Shown: positions 11,601-23,600 of the stretch, piece after piece
Position numbering within the stretch: the first letter of the stretch is position 1
How the letters are laid out: each line of letters begins with the position of its first letter
Assembly: GCF_950023065.1 (NCBI RefSeq)
Contig: NC_088677.1
Span: 34,059,230-34,123,229 of the forward strand
Origin: Planococcus citri
Taxonomy: Eukaryota; Arthropoda; Insecta; Hemiptera; Pseudococcidae
Direction of reading: 5' to 3'
Length of the DNA stretch: 64,000 bases
The notes under the pieces: generated by a model
Told to the model about the DNA's origin: nothing
Seen by the model: only the letters and a program-made list of their open reading frames with translations
Database searches by the model: none
Made by a program: the position numbers and the translations under genes

Positions 11601-14600
11601 ACTTACATGCAGTAATGCAGTTGGTTGCAATGCGACCTCATGACTATGCAGAATGTATTACGTACTACGTAGGTAAGAAATAAACACAAATATTTAAAAA
11701 AGAGCAAACGTTTGGAAATTACAATTGTACATTGCACGTTACGAATGATTAGTTGTTGGAAAAAATTTTCAGTCAATTTAAATAAACAACCGACAAGTTA
11801 AGAGTCATGCAGTCGAACCAGCGTTAAGTTTTTTAATCACGGTATTAAAGCCGGCTACCTTTACCTTTGCTGGACGATTGCATTATGGTATTGCGCCTGC
11901 CAAAATGCCGATTCACGCGTGCCCTTCTCATTCGTTATTACTACAGTTGAACCTGTTTGGTCAAGTTTGGTAAATGGTAATGTTAGCAATGCAATAAGTA
12001 GCCGAGAAACAGTGAACTAAATTTCACTGTAGATGGGTAAGGCTATTGGGTACCATAGGTACTAATAACGGACATAAATTCTTCTACAAATAACCAATAA
12101 TATACTGTTGCAGCGCAGTGATATCGGTGAAATATTAGTTTATTTGTCTTCATTAACCTGTTGCCGTTTAGGCTTGTCTTCTCGACTGGGCGGTGTAATT
12201 TTCTGGTTTCTTAAAGCACGCGGAAATTGTCTACCTAGGAAGATATCGGTTTATGTATTTGAACATAGCATATAGCCTACTACGAATAGTTGAGGTTGTA
12301 TTCAAATGTATGGGTACGAGTCGAATATTTGGGCTAAAAACGTATACGTGCTCGGTTTACGATCTGATTTGCATTTTTTTTATAATTCATTTTCTATAAC
12401 GGAAAAAAATGCGGACGATGGAAATTGTAACGTTTTTTAAGTATAATTTTATTACTTTGTTTTGATGCGCAGCTTAAACTAAAGTAATACTACACGTAAG
12501 GCGATAAAAACTGTCATTTCAAATACTCGTGTTCAATTTAGAAAAGTAATTTGAAATTGAGTTATTTTGACTAATCCGGCAGGTAGCCTTTCTCGTTTGT
12601 TGGGATGAATCATGACATCTTTAGCAATTTACGAAATTATATTGGAATGTATATTTTTTTCTCTTCTTCAAATCACGTTTCTACGAGATACTTGATTTTT
12701 GGTAAATTTATGCTGTAATTATATTTGTTATAGAGTTTTTTTTTGAGTTGATGACGATATGATGTTGAGCTTTCAAAAAACTGAGATGGTTTTAATTTCG
12801 TGTACCTACCTAAAAATACTATATATTAAATTAATCGAATACTTATTCGTTGAAAATTGTTGTAATATAAATTGAGGAGGAGTAAGGAGTGAAGCGGCCT
12901 GAGGCGAAACGGACCTTATTATATCTTAGATCTAGATACAGTATGCGGCTATGTTATTATTTGCACTGAACCGTGGTTTTGATATGTGAAGTTCAGTGGG
13001 TAACAGGTCGAGCTGACCAGAGGCACTAACCCTTCCTACCTTACCTGCCAATCCCATCATGCTTCTTGAAGCGAGGTCACATTCTGGATCGAACCGTGAG
13101 TAGCGAACCAGATCAACGTAAGCCTCACGTTTGTTATAGAGCCGCTACCTTTAGTCAACGAAGATCCATATTTGAAGTGGAAGAAGAAAAAAAAAGAACG
13201 AAACTTGATAAAATCGTTGCATCGAATTGCATCCTACGTTGATTTGAAGTTTTATTTTTCCGCTTCTACGGTGTTTATCACGTTTAGAAAGTATTTTAAA
13301 ATGTATCGCCTTTTAGGGATCAGCGCCATATAAATAATCTAACCGATTAAATATCAAATACTGCGAAACTTTCGATGTACTTACAGATGAAAAAATAACT
13401 ACACAAATGTATAATATTCGCGATGAAAGTAAAAGATCGATTTTTAACTTTAGTTTCAGATTAACTAGGATAGTTTTGCCTTTTTTTTTTTGCTGGGTTT
13501 TGTAAAACGAGATTAGTTGCTCAAGTTCCTTGTAAATTGTAAAATGTGTATGTGGAATTGTAGAGTTTCCTTTTTCATGTGAAATTTCGAAGCTTTTACC
13601 TCGATTCTTTTGATGTTATCTAATTTTTCCTAAAGGGAGGTTTTTCGGATCATGAGATTTCACTGATGATATCTTTGCATGTTTTCCTTAGCATTTGATT
13701 GAAAAGGTCGATGGAATCATTGATAGGAGGTATATAGCTATTAGAGCATTTTGGCGAATTTTTGAAAATTGCAAACATAACTTATGTGTGTTAATTTTCT
13801 TACAAAACAGTGAAATAAATCTTGAAATGAAAATCTGAAAATTGGATTATACCCCAAAGTCGATCCATCCAATCCGATAGCGATCATTTTCAAGTTAATC
13901 TGGAGACTCCAGCAAAAGTTGACCTTTCTCCAGAGATTTGGAATTGCTTTAGAAGATGCTCGTAATCAACTTTGACTACAGAAAATTATTTAATCCTGTC
14001 ATGAGTTCGACATCGTGAATCGATTTTTAAAATTTCCCTTATCCCCTGAACATGCTTCCCCCCTCCCCCATCTATTAGAACCTTTTTCAAGCTAATCTCC
14101 GGGAGTCTTTAGCAAGAGTTGTATTTCTCAAACAAACTAAAATTGTACCAAGAAGTGCTGTTCTATTAGGCACATTCACAGTAATATGTACATATATTTC
14201 TGATGAAGGCACCAGATCGACTTGAAAATGGTTGTGATCGATTTGAGAGACCAATGTTTGGTGTTTTTACCAATTTTTAAAGTGTTTTTCGATTTTTTTC
14301 TCGAAAAATTAATTTCGGTTTCAATTTTTTGAACTGTATCATAAACGTTTTTCTATAAGTGGTATTAACCTTGGAATTCAAAAAACATGGTAAATTTTTC
14401 AAAAATACTCAAAAATGAAAAATTATGTACTGTACTTTAATTTTTCAACATTTCATGGTAATATTTCCTCATATTTCAGTAGAAATTCTTCAGTATTTTT
14501 CAAGATAATATTAAGCACAATTTTCATTAATTTTGAAAGTATTTTTTTACTGTTTTTTTTTGTATTTTTTTTAGATGATTTACTTTTTTTTAAAATGTCT

Positions 14601-17600
14601 AGTGTCAGTTCGTCTTTTTTCGAGTTTTTATGTTCTCATGATTCTCTGAGGTGTTCACAAATTTTCACAACTTTCATTTATTTTTTAAGTACTAGGTTGA
14701 GGTATTTACTTACTCAATTTTTTCCAAGTTTGAAAAAAAATTATTTAGCTTTCTCAAAAAATTCCAATTAGATATTTTTCAGTTCTATTTTTTTTTAGCT
14801 AATTTAGATGATGCAATTGATGCCAAGATGAGTTGAGATATAATTTTAATCATTCTTTCAATAGATGCATACTTAATTTAATAAAAATTCCTATTCCCTT
14901 CACTCCACCTTTCAGTCCATTTGTTTTATCATCTTTTTTCGATAGGTACTCGTTTCGTAGAAATGATTTAAATCAAAACAGCTTTTCAATCCTCGCAGTT
15001 CACCTAATTTTGTTTGCATAATTTTTTAATCCAGTAATCAAACCAACACCTCGAATGACATGTGAAGTGAATCCAGGATGCGATGTGGTTGACAAATTAA
15101 TAATTCCTTGATTTTTTTTTCTTCAAACGTGCGCCTCAAGTTTATCTAAAAAATATGTAGGTGGTTTATTTCGAAGCTGACACTTTTCAGTGAAGACGAA
15201 CGAACTGGTTGTATGTATATGTTTTGAAAAGTTATGTAAAAGAGTGAATCGAATTTTCAATTCGTGTTTGCACGCCCACCGGTATTGTTGGTCAGTCATT
15301 GAATGTCGAGGTAAAGCTAACCTTTAGCCACTAACGACCTCACCTTTTATTGAAGCAGAAGTTAAGATCTGGTTCTCAACACTGGAGGCTGCTTTTACTA
15401 CGATCGATCCAAACGCTATTGTTTTTTTTTTTCAACGTGTATTCTCTTCGTATGTTCTTTCTACTTAATAATTATAGCGTTTTTGCCGATATAGATTTTT
15501 TTTCGTTGTACCTATACAGCTCGAGTCTGATCTAATTTCCTGCGTCGAGTTCACGATTAAAAATATTTATCATTGTTCGGCTACGTGTGTGTTACAGGGA
15601 TGAACTCTTAGATGGCCTTTTATGAGCTGGTAATGCTGGTGTATAAAGTGGAAGGAAAAACTAATTAATTAACAACTGGAGACTCGAACTCGACGATGTT
15701 GTTCAAATTGCATTTTGATGAAGTTGCACGCTAAGCTTATTTATGTGAAGTTAATTACTTTAAAACTTGACACAGATTACGGCGTCTTAATTAACGTATA
15801 ACGTCGAGTCGTAGGTATAATAGGTATCTTCATCGCTGTTCACGTGCCTCTATTTATTTTCTCGTAGAAAATTCTGATTTCCCGCACTTTTTGAAACCAA
15901 TTTTCAATTTTATTTTAAAGTTCTGATATCTTAGTGAATTATCTACATCTAAATGGGTGCACATATTTTTAAACAGGTTGAAAATTCCATTCGCGAATGA
16001 TTTATTTGATCTACAGAGATTTGAGATCGTTGTCGATAGGGCAGTGTTGCAGCTCAAATTTAGCTGCTCAAGTAGCCAACTATACGAGTGCCTATCTTGC
16101 TTTTGGCGTGGAGAAAGTATGATTGGTTTTGCGAGCTATTCGAGATATTCGTATACGTGCGAATCGGTAGCATATTCTTTGATATCATCTTCGAGCTAAT
16201 TTCAAATCAACCAAAAGAATTCGTCCAAGCAGAACGAATCTCCGTCTTAAACACCATCTTTTATATAGATCGATTTCCAAAATGGAAATGTATACGCGTT
16301 ATTTATATCGTAACCAATTTGTTAATACCAGTATATCATACGGTGCATTTGTCAAGGTTCAATCGTGTTCAAGGTTTCTTGTCGTCTTTGTGTATGTTAT
16401 ACATTAACGGAGATGGTAAGAAAATAATATCAGTAGGAAAAAAAACTCAAAGTACGCGTCATTCATTTTTTTCCTCATTATTGATGCAGATACCTATACC
16501 TACCTACCAGGTGAAGTAAATGAAGTCGATGAGATTAGGTTAGGTCGCTCGTTGTCTTTCTTAATGAATGTACATTTGTGTCATGGAAAAGAAGGGAAGG
16601 ATTTGGATATCTTGGAAAAATGTTCGTAACTCTTTAACAACAAACTTGAAAACGGTCATAGATTTCGTAAGATATTAAAGAAAACGCATTTTTCCTCATC
16701 TGCCTTTTAGAAGATGTTCTAATTATTCATAAGGAGGAGGAGGGAAATATGATAAGCAGTTCAATTTGTACAGAAATTTGTGGATTTTAAATCGAAGAGA
16801 GGAGGAAGCTAAAAAATACTTCCAAATTTTTTGAATACATAAGTATTTTATTAGGAGGAGGAAAGAAGAAAATTTGAAAAACAATGCTGTCAACATTTTG
16901 CAAAAATTTTGTTGAAATTCTGCAAAAACCCTGCATTTTGATTTGGAGATCTTCAGTCTTCACTGCTCTCTGCTGAAATTGTCGAAGTCTCGTTTTCTGT
17001 CAAAAATTAGCTTCTTTTGCCAGAAATTTCAAAAAGTGCCACTTTGGCAACAATTGCGAAAAAATCTCTAGATGGCCGCAATTCTGCCAGTTGGCAATAG
17101 TGATTTTTCATTTTTGGAATTTCCAATATCATCATCATCACATTTTTGAATTCATGTAATTCTGTTTTCGAAGAAAAAAAAACTGGCGCCATGCAGCCCA
17201 GTGGGTAGGTCTCTATAGATACCACTTTTCAACTACCTACTTCCAAAAATTTTTCACGAAACCTTTTTCATGCAACAAAAAATGTCTGTTTTTAGCTTTT
17301 TACCATCTATGGTAACATCTTTGTTTGCTTACTCGAGTCTATCTTTTTCAGATACCATAAAAAAACAAAAGAGGTGAACGTACACGTACACGATTAAAAG
17401 TGGTAATTAGAGTACCCATCTATGAAATTATTCGAAAAATTAATACGAAACCTTGCTCATAACATGCCTTTGCGAATTAATTTCAGTTTTTAGAAAATGC
17501 AAGTTTTACGACATTCGAGTTATCGAAGCTCTTATTTGTTTTACATACATTTAACATCTGTCAGTGAATTTTTTTTTTTTCTATACCGAGACATTTTATA

Positions 17601-20600
17601 CTTTAAAACCAGTTCATTGATATATGAGACGCGCTGCGAATTTATTCGCGACTAGAACGTGTATATTCTTATACCTATTCTTATAAAATGAGAATTTTTC
17701 GATAGCGGTTTTCGTGGGTGGCACGTTGTTGGTTACACAGGAAATTCTGGATTTATGCTCGAATAAGTTTCGGATGATTTTCAAGTAAAGGCATAATACG
17801 TACGACGTGTTATACATAAAACAGGTGGACGTCACTTCGAAGAATTTCTTTGTAAGCGAATAAAAGTTAAACAAAGTAATTACGACGGAAAATTTTCGTC
17901 CAGTGAATACAAATCGTATATTTTGCCGACTAGTGTATAATTTTCTATTAAACATTATGTTTTTAATGGCATTATAATCCGATTACACCGCAATAAGTTG
18001 CAGGCAGATGACAGTTTTAATATTTCCAATTCAATTTACCACGTTGTAAATTTACTCAAAAAAATACGAATAAAAGAAAAATCTCGCGTCGATTATCCGT
18101 TCTAAGATGATTTTAATGCGAAGATGAAAAGAACTTATGACTGTGTAGTGTCTGAATCGCGTACCACCTTAAGTGCGATACTACAAATGTCTATAAATGT
18201 CAGTCAGCGCATCGCCAGGTAAAAGATTACCTAACTGGTTGAAGTAGCCGGTCATATTTTAATTGCGGGTTACTTCAAAGAAGCCACAGCCTTTCAAGTT
18301 GAATGAAATCAATCACGTAACGTAACCATGATGAAAAATCGGTAGGTACAGGTACCTCCAAAGAATTATACATCCTATGTACGTACGACTTACGAGTATC
18401 TGCAGTTTAAAGATGCGTTATTATAAAATAGTTCGATTCGTGAAACTGGGCAAATAATAACTCTATTTTCACGAAGTCGTCCGCGTTAAATTAATCAACA
18501 GATCGTGTAAGAAATTATCGTGCAAAACGCATCGCTTCGCCGGTTACATTGCCCGTAGACAGGAAACGTACGCCACGCATCGTGCGCCGCACATGCATTT
18601 CTACACGTTTATGTGGTCAAGTGGACAGAGTTGAAAACCGGATGTACGTAGAAAAATTATTTTAAAGGAAATTCTAAACGTTGTTTCAACTTATGAATTG
18701 TCATCTGCTATTATGTTCGTACACGTGAGATAACTTGTAAATCTTTTTTTCAATTTATTAGCGATGAAAGTTTTTATACAGCATAGGTATAGGTAGTGAC
18801 TTAGTTGGAAATAGATATCTTGAGCACACTCTATATAGTTCTATACATTGGTTGTTGATAGGTATGTACTCGTATGTTTGTTTGAAATAAGAATAATTTG
18901 GCTCAACTATTAGGTTTGTAATGGGATCAAGTTGTCCTGGAGATAGATGGGGATGGTGACTATTATTGCGGTAGAACGCTGAATTTTGGCTTGTGCCCTA
19001 TTTTTGGCTTCTCGAATCAATTAACTGCCGATTTCAAGCCATTTGAAGCCTCTGGCAGATTGCGATTTTCGAGGGTTCTGAGTTCGAATATTCACATATT
19101 TTTGTAAAGGACTCTCCCTTCCCAGACATGAAGAAAGAAAAGCAAAAAATTAGACACGTTTGAATTTGAATATCTAACTATTTTATGGGCATGACTCATA
19201 AATGTTCTTCTGTCTCTTAAATTTTCAAGAAAAAAATGCACAAAAAATCCCGAAAATGTGTTAATTTGTTCTAATTTTGGAGCATCAAGGTCGGGGCTCA
19301 TACTCGGTTATTTTACTACTAACAAGGGAGGTGCCCCAGGTGACATTCACCGATTTCAACGATTCTTGCATCATTGGATAGAGGACATCGAACATAGCCT
19401 AATCCCAAACTTTCAGCTGCTGAAGTTGATATTTTAGCCTTCCAGAGCAATTTTTCGATTTTCACATTGCAATTTTGAAAAAATCGAAAAATCGCCTTGG
19501 AAGACTGAAATATCAACTTCAGCAGCTGAAAATTTCACCGTGGGCTAGTCTCATCATGTGTATTAAAATGCCCAAATAATATTAGAGATTTTAGTATGCG
19601 ACCTCCGCGGACTATTTTTGGCCAATTTTTCAAAATTGCTATGTGAAAATCGAAAAATCGTCCTGAAAGGCTGAAATATCAACTCCAGCAGCTGACAATT
19701 TCACCGTGGGCCAGTCTCATCATGTATAAAAATGCCCAAATAATATGAGAGCTTTCGGTATGCGACCTGCGCCGACTATTTTTAGCCAGTTTTTCAAAAT
19801 TTCTATGTGAAAATCGAAAAATTGCTCTGAAAAATCGAAATATTAACTTCAGCAGCTGATAATTTGGGGTTAGGCTATGTTCAATGTCCTCTATCCAATT
19901 GTGCAAGAATCATTGAAATCAGTGAATGTCACGTGGGGCACCTCCCTTATTGTAAGTACAAAAATAAGTTATCTACTAAAATTATTTCTTTTTCAAAATT
20001 TTGATTACTAAAGTTACTTTTTAAAAATATTTTTTTAAATTTAATTTGACCCCATTTTTTGAAGAAAAATTTAAAAATGTTGATAAATTGATAATATCAA
20101 CAAGTGAATAATTTGCAAGAGTACATATGTACATTTTAAAAATCGTTTTCCAACTGGCTACACTGACCTTTCAGCGTTATGGTCACAAGTCACAAATCCC
20201 TGAATATTATTAAGATGGCCGGCTTTGCTTTCGGCTAGAAACGGTGAAAAGTCTCGTTTCTTGCTAAAAATTATTGCTAAAAATAATTGTTTTCCCAAAA
20301 ACCTCGATTTTTTGCTAAAATTTGACGGGAAAAAACACCATTTGTCAAAATTGTCCAAGTCTCACTTTTTTCCAAAAATTTTCAAAAATGTATATTTTTA
20401 AACAAAATTGCTAAAAGGCTCGCTTTTTTATCTAAAATTGTCAACTTTTTTCACTTTCTACCAAAAAATTGCCAAAATATCACTTTTACTTCTAGAAACT
20501 GCTAAATAGTTTCGCTTTCTTGCCAAAAATTGCTAAAAAAAAAACTTGTCTTTTGCTAAAATGGTCAATTCTGCATTTCGCCAAAAATAGCAAGAAGTCT

Positions 20601-23600
20601 CGCATGTTTGTCTGTTGTCAAAATTGCCAAAAAGTTTATTTTTTTGCCAAAAATTTTAAAAATTGTTGGTTTTTTGCAAAAAATTTCAGTGTTATTTCTT
20701 TTCAACAATTTTTCTTATAATTTCTTTTTTTGAAAAAAAATATTAAAACGGCTCGCTTTTTTTTGGTCAAAAACTACCAAAGTTGTCAAAGTTTTGCTTT
20801 TTGCCAAAAAAATTAGTTTTTTTTGCAAAAAAATCCTGAAAAGTTGCTCTTTTTCCACCTAAAGCTTTTTTACCAGAAATTGCCTAAAAACGTTGTTTCT
20901 TTAATAAAACTATTCAAGTCTCACTTTTTGCCGAAAATTGCCTTAAAGTCTTCAGAGTCTTGTTTTTTGCTAGAAAGGGTATAGGAGGATTAAGGTACGG
21001 TTTTGGGCCCAGAAATGGATTTCGACGAAATTCACACCAAAGGTTATCCATGATGAGAAGATACGCTCAAAAAATTTTCAGACCCCCAGACCTTTTTTTC
21101 AGGGGGGGGAGGGGCCAAAATGTGTTTTTTAAACTTTATTTTCCAGTGTTTCGCCAAAAGTAGATAAAAATTTCGCGTTTTTTTGTATCGATTCTTAAGG
21201 GTGAGGGGAAGCCCCTGAAATTTTTTCAAAATTTTTCGGACCATTTTTCACCAAATTGTGGCGTTTTGAAAATTTTGAGCGGCCATTTTGTGAAGAAGTT
21301 GCGGAGGTACAGTCACCATTTTTTTTCCTAAAATACGTTATTTAGTCAAGATTATACCATAAAAGTTTCAACGAGTTTGAGTTGGTGCAACATTGTCAAA
21401 AAAAATAAAAACTGACCACGCGTCATATTTGCCGGGGGTTGGGCATGATAGTCCACGGCGCTATCGTGGGAAGTTACGTAGCGTTCGCGCGCGTTACTGT
21501 CGTTCGTGGTTGTCTCATAGTCCAGTCAAATAGGGGGGGAAAATGGGTGAACCACATACTCGTTATTCCGATCAAATATTTTTTGGTGAATATTGTCAGA
21601 AATGTCAACCCCCTCCCTTCATATATACCCCTCGAAATGGCGTTTTTTCGTCTTATTTCATGTTTTTTAACAATGAAAATTGCGAGGAACAATTTTCTAA
21701 ACATGTTTTTTGGATGTATTTACGACCCCTCAATATCATATATTTTTTCGAAATTTTTGTTTTGGCAGGTCCGTCATGGTGAAAATTTGAAAAAACGAGT
21801 CATAGAGGGGGTAAAATGAGTATTTTGGAAGAATTAACTATTAATGAGTGAGGTGTCGTTTCCGCATGATTCGATACCACTAAGCACGAATATGACGTCA
21901 GATTTTCTGCTGCACTCATCAAGCCCCCCCCCCCAAGTGTCTTCACTCCTTCAGCCTCCTCCTCAATTTTTAATATTTTTGAAATATAGTTATTTTGATG
22001 ATATTGGTGTTTTCATATGTTTCAAACCTACGGAGCACAAATTTTATGTCAGATTTTGTTTTGCACCTACCTGGCCTCTCCAGGGCCTCAGTCCCCTCCT
22101 CAATTTCTACTGTTTTTTAAACGGAACTACTTTTATAATATTGGTGTAGTTTTCAAGTGAACCGAACTACCCGAATGGAAATACAAACTTCAGATTTCGT
22201 TTTACTCGCACCCAGCCCCTCCGGAGCTTCTACAGGGGCCGGGTAAGCGTAAAACAAAATCTGACGCAACATTTGCGCTTGGGAGGTTCGAACGACACCA
22301 GTATCATAACGTCATTATGAGGGGGTAAATATTATGGGTACACCCCTTACAAATGTTTACAACGTACTTAAAAATGAGAAAAATCGGTTCACATGGGGCT
22401 GAGAAAATAATTTTTATTCCATTCCAGAAAAAGGGTGTTTTTCAAAAATGGGATGAGGGGGTCTGGAGATCTGAAACTTTCAATGCGGAAGTTCCTCGTT
22501 AAGTACCTTTACCTACCTAGTACCTACCTACCTAACATGCAAATATCAATCCAAAAGCTCACGGAGCCCATTTCTAAAAATTACGTCACTTCGAGGGATC
22601 GTAGCGCCACCCCCTTGGGGCTAGGGAGTTGGTTGATAGATCATTCGATAGGTATTTGAGAGGACATAAAATGATCACAAAGCTCATTCTACTCGAAAGT
22701 TGATATTTTAGAAGTTTTTAACGAAACCACTGTGGGAGGGGTCGGGGGATTTTAATATGTTGTTCACCACACTACTCTTGACAATATTCACCAAAAAATA
22801 TTTGATCGGAATAACGAGTATGTGGTTCACCCATTTTTCCCCCCTATTTGACTGGACTATGAGACAACTACGAACGACAGTAACGCGCGCGAACGCTACG
22901 TAACTTCCCACGATAGCGCCGTGGACTATCATGCCCAACCCCCGGCAAATATGACGCGTGGTCAGTTTTTATTTTTTTTGACAATGTTGCACCAACTCAA
23001 ACTCGTTGAAACTTTTATGGTATAATCTTGACTAAATAACGTATTTTAGGGAAAAAAATGGTGACTGTACCTCCGCAACTTCTTTACAAAATGGCCGCTA
23101 AAAATTTTCAAAACGCCACAATTTGGTGAAAAATGGTCCGAAAAATTTTGAAAAAATTTCAAGGGCTTCCCCTCACCCTTAAGAATCGATACAAAAAAAC
23201 GCGAAATTTTTATCTACTTTTGGCGAAACACTGGAAAATAAAGTTTAAAAAACACATTTTGGCCCCTCCCCCCCCTGAAAAAAAGGTCTGGGGGTCTGAA
23301 AATTTTTTGAGCGTATCTTCTCATCATGGGTAACCTTTGGTGTGAATTTCGTCGAAATCCATTTCTGGGCCCAAAACCGTACCTTATCCTCCTATACCCC
23401 CATAAAGCGAGTCTTTTTGACAATCATTTTAGCAAAAGGCAGAGTTTTTTTTTAGCAATTTTTAACAAGAAGCTACAATTTTTATCAAAAAGGTGAGACT
23501 TATTACCTATAATTGAAAACTCCTGTTTCTAGTTTCGATTGACCTTTTATTATTAGATTTTAGTTGGGATGTTTCGTTTCGTTATTTTGTCTTCCCTGAT

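Noticed and set aside
14415..14771. 118-codon Phe/Ser-rich plus-strand frame
   Set aside because: The composition is that of T-rich DNA (Phe, Leu, Ser dominate) and the frame consists largely of poly-T tracts.
16088..16519. 143-codon plus-strand open frame with hydrophobic stretches
   Set aside because: It has no ATG start (opens at GTG), no recognisable domain, no supporting splice sites, and lies inside the SAM-gene intron on the opposite strand. A frame of this length can arise by chance in 64 kb of AT-rich DNA.
21439..21819. 126-codon frame beginning MGMIVHGAIVGSYVAFARV, and its near-copy at 22938-22708
   Set aside because: The two frames are the same sequence in the opposed arms of a foldback element. 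They diverge exactly where the arms end, so they are repeat by-products and not a gene pair.
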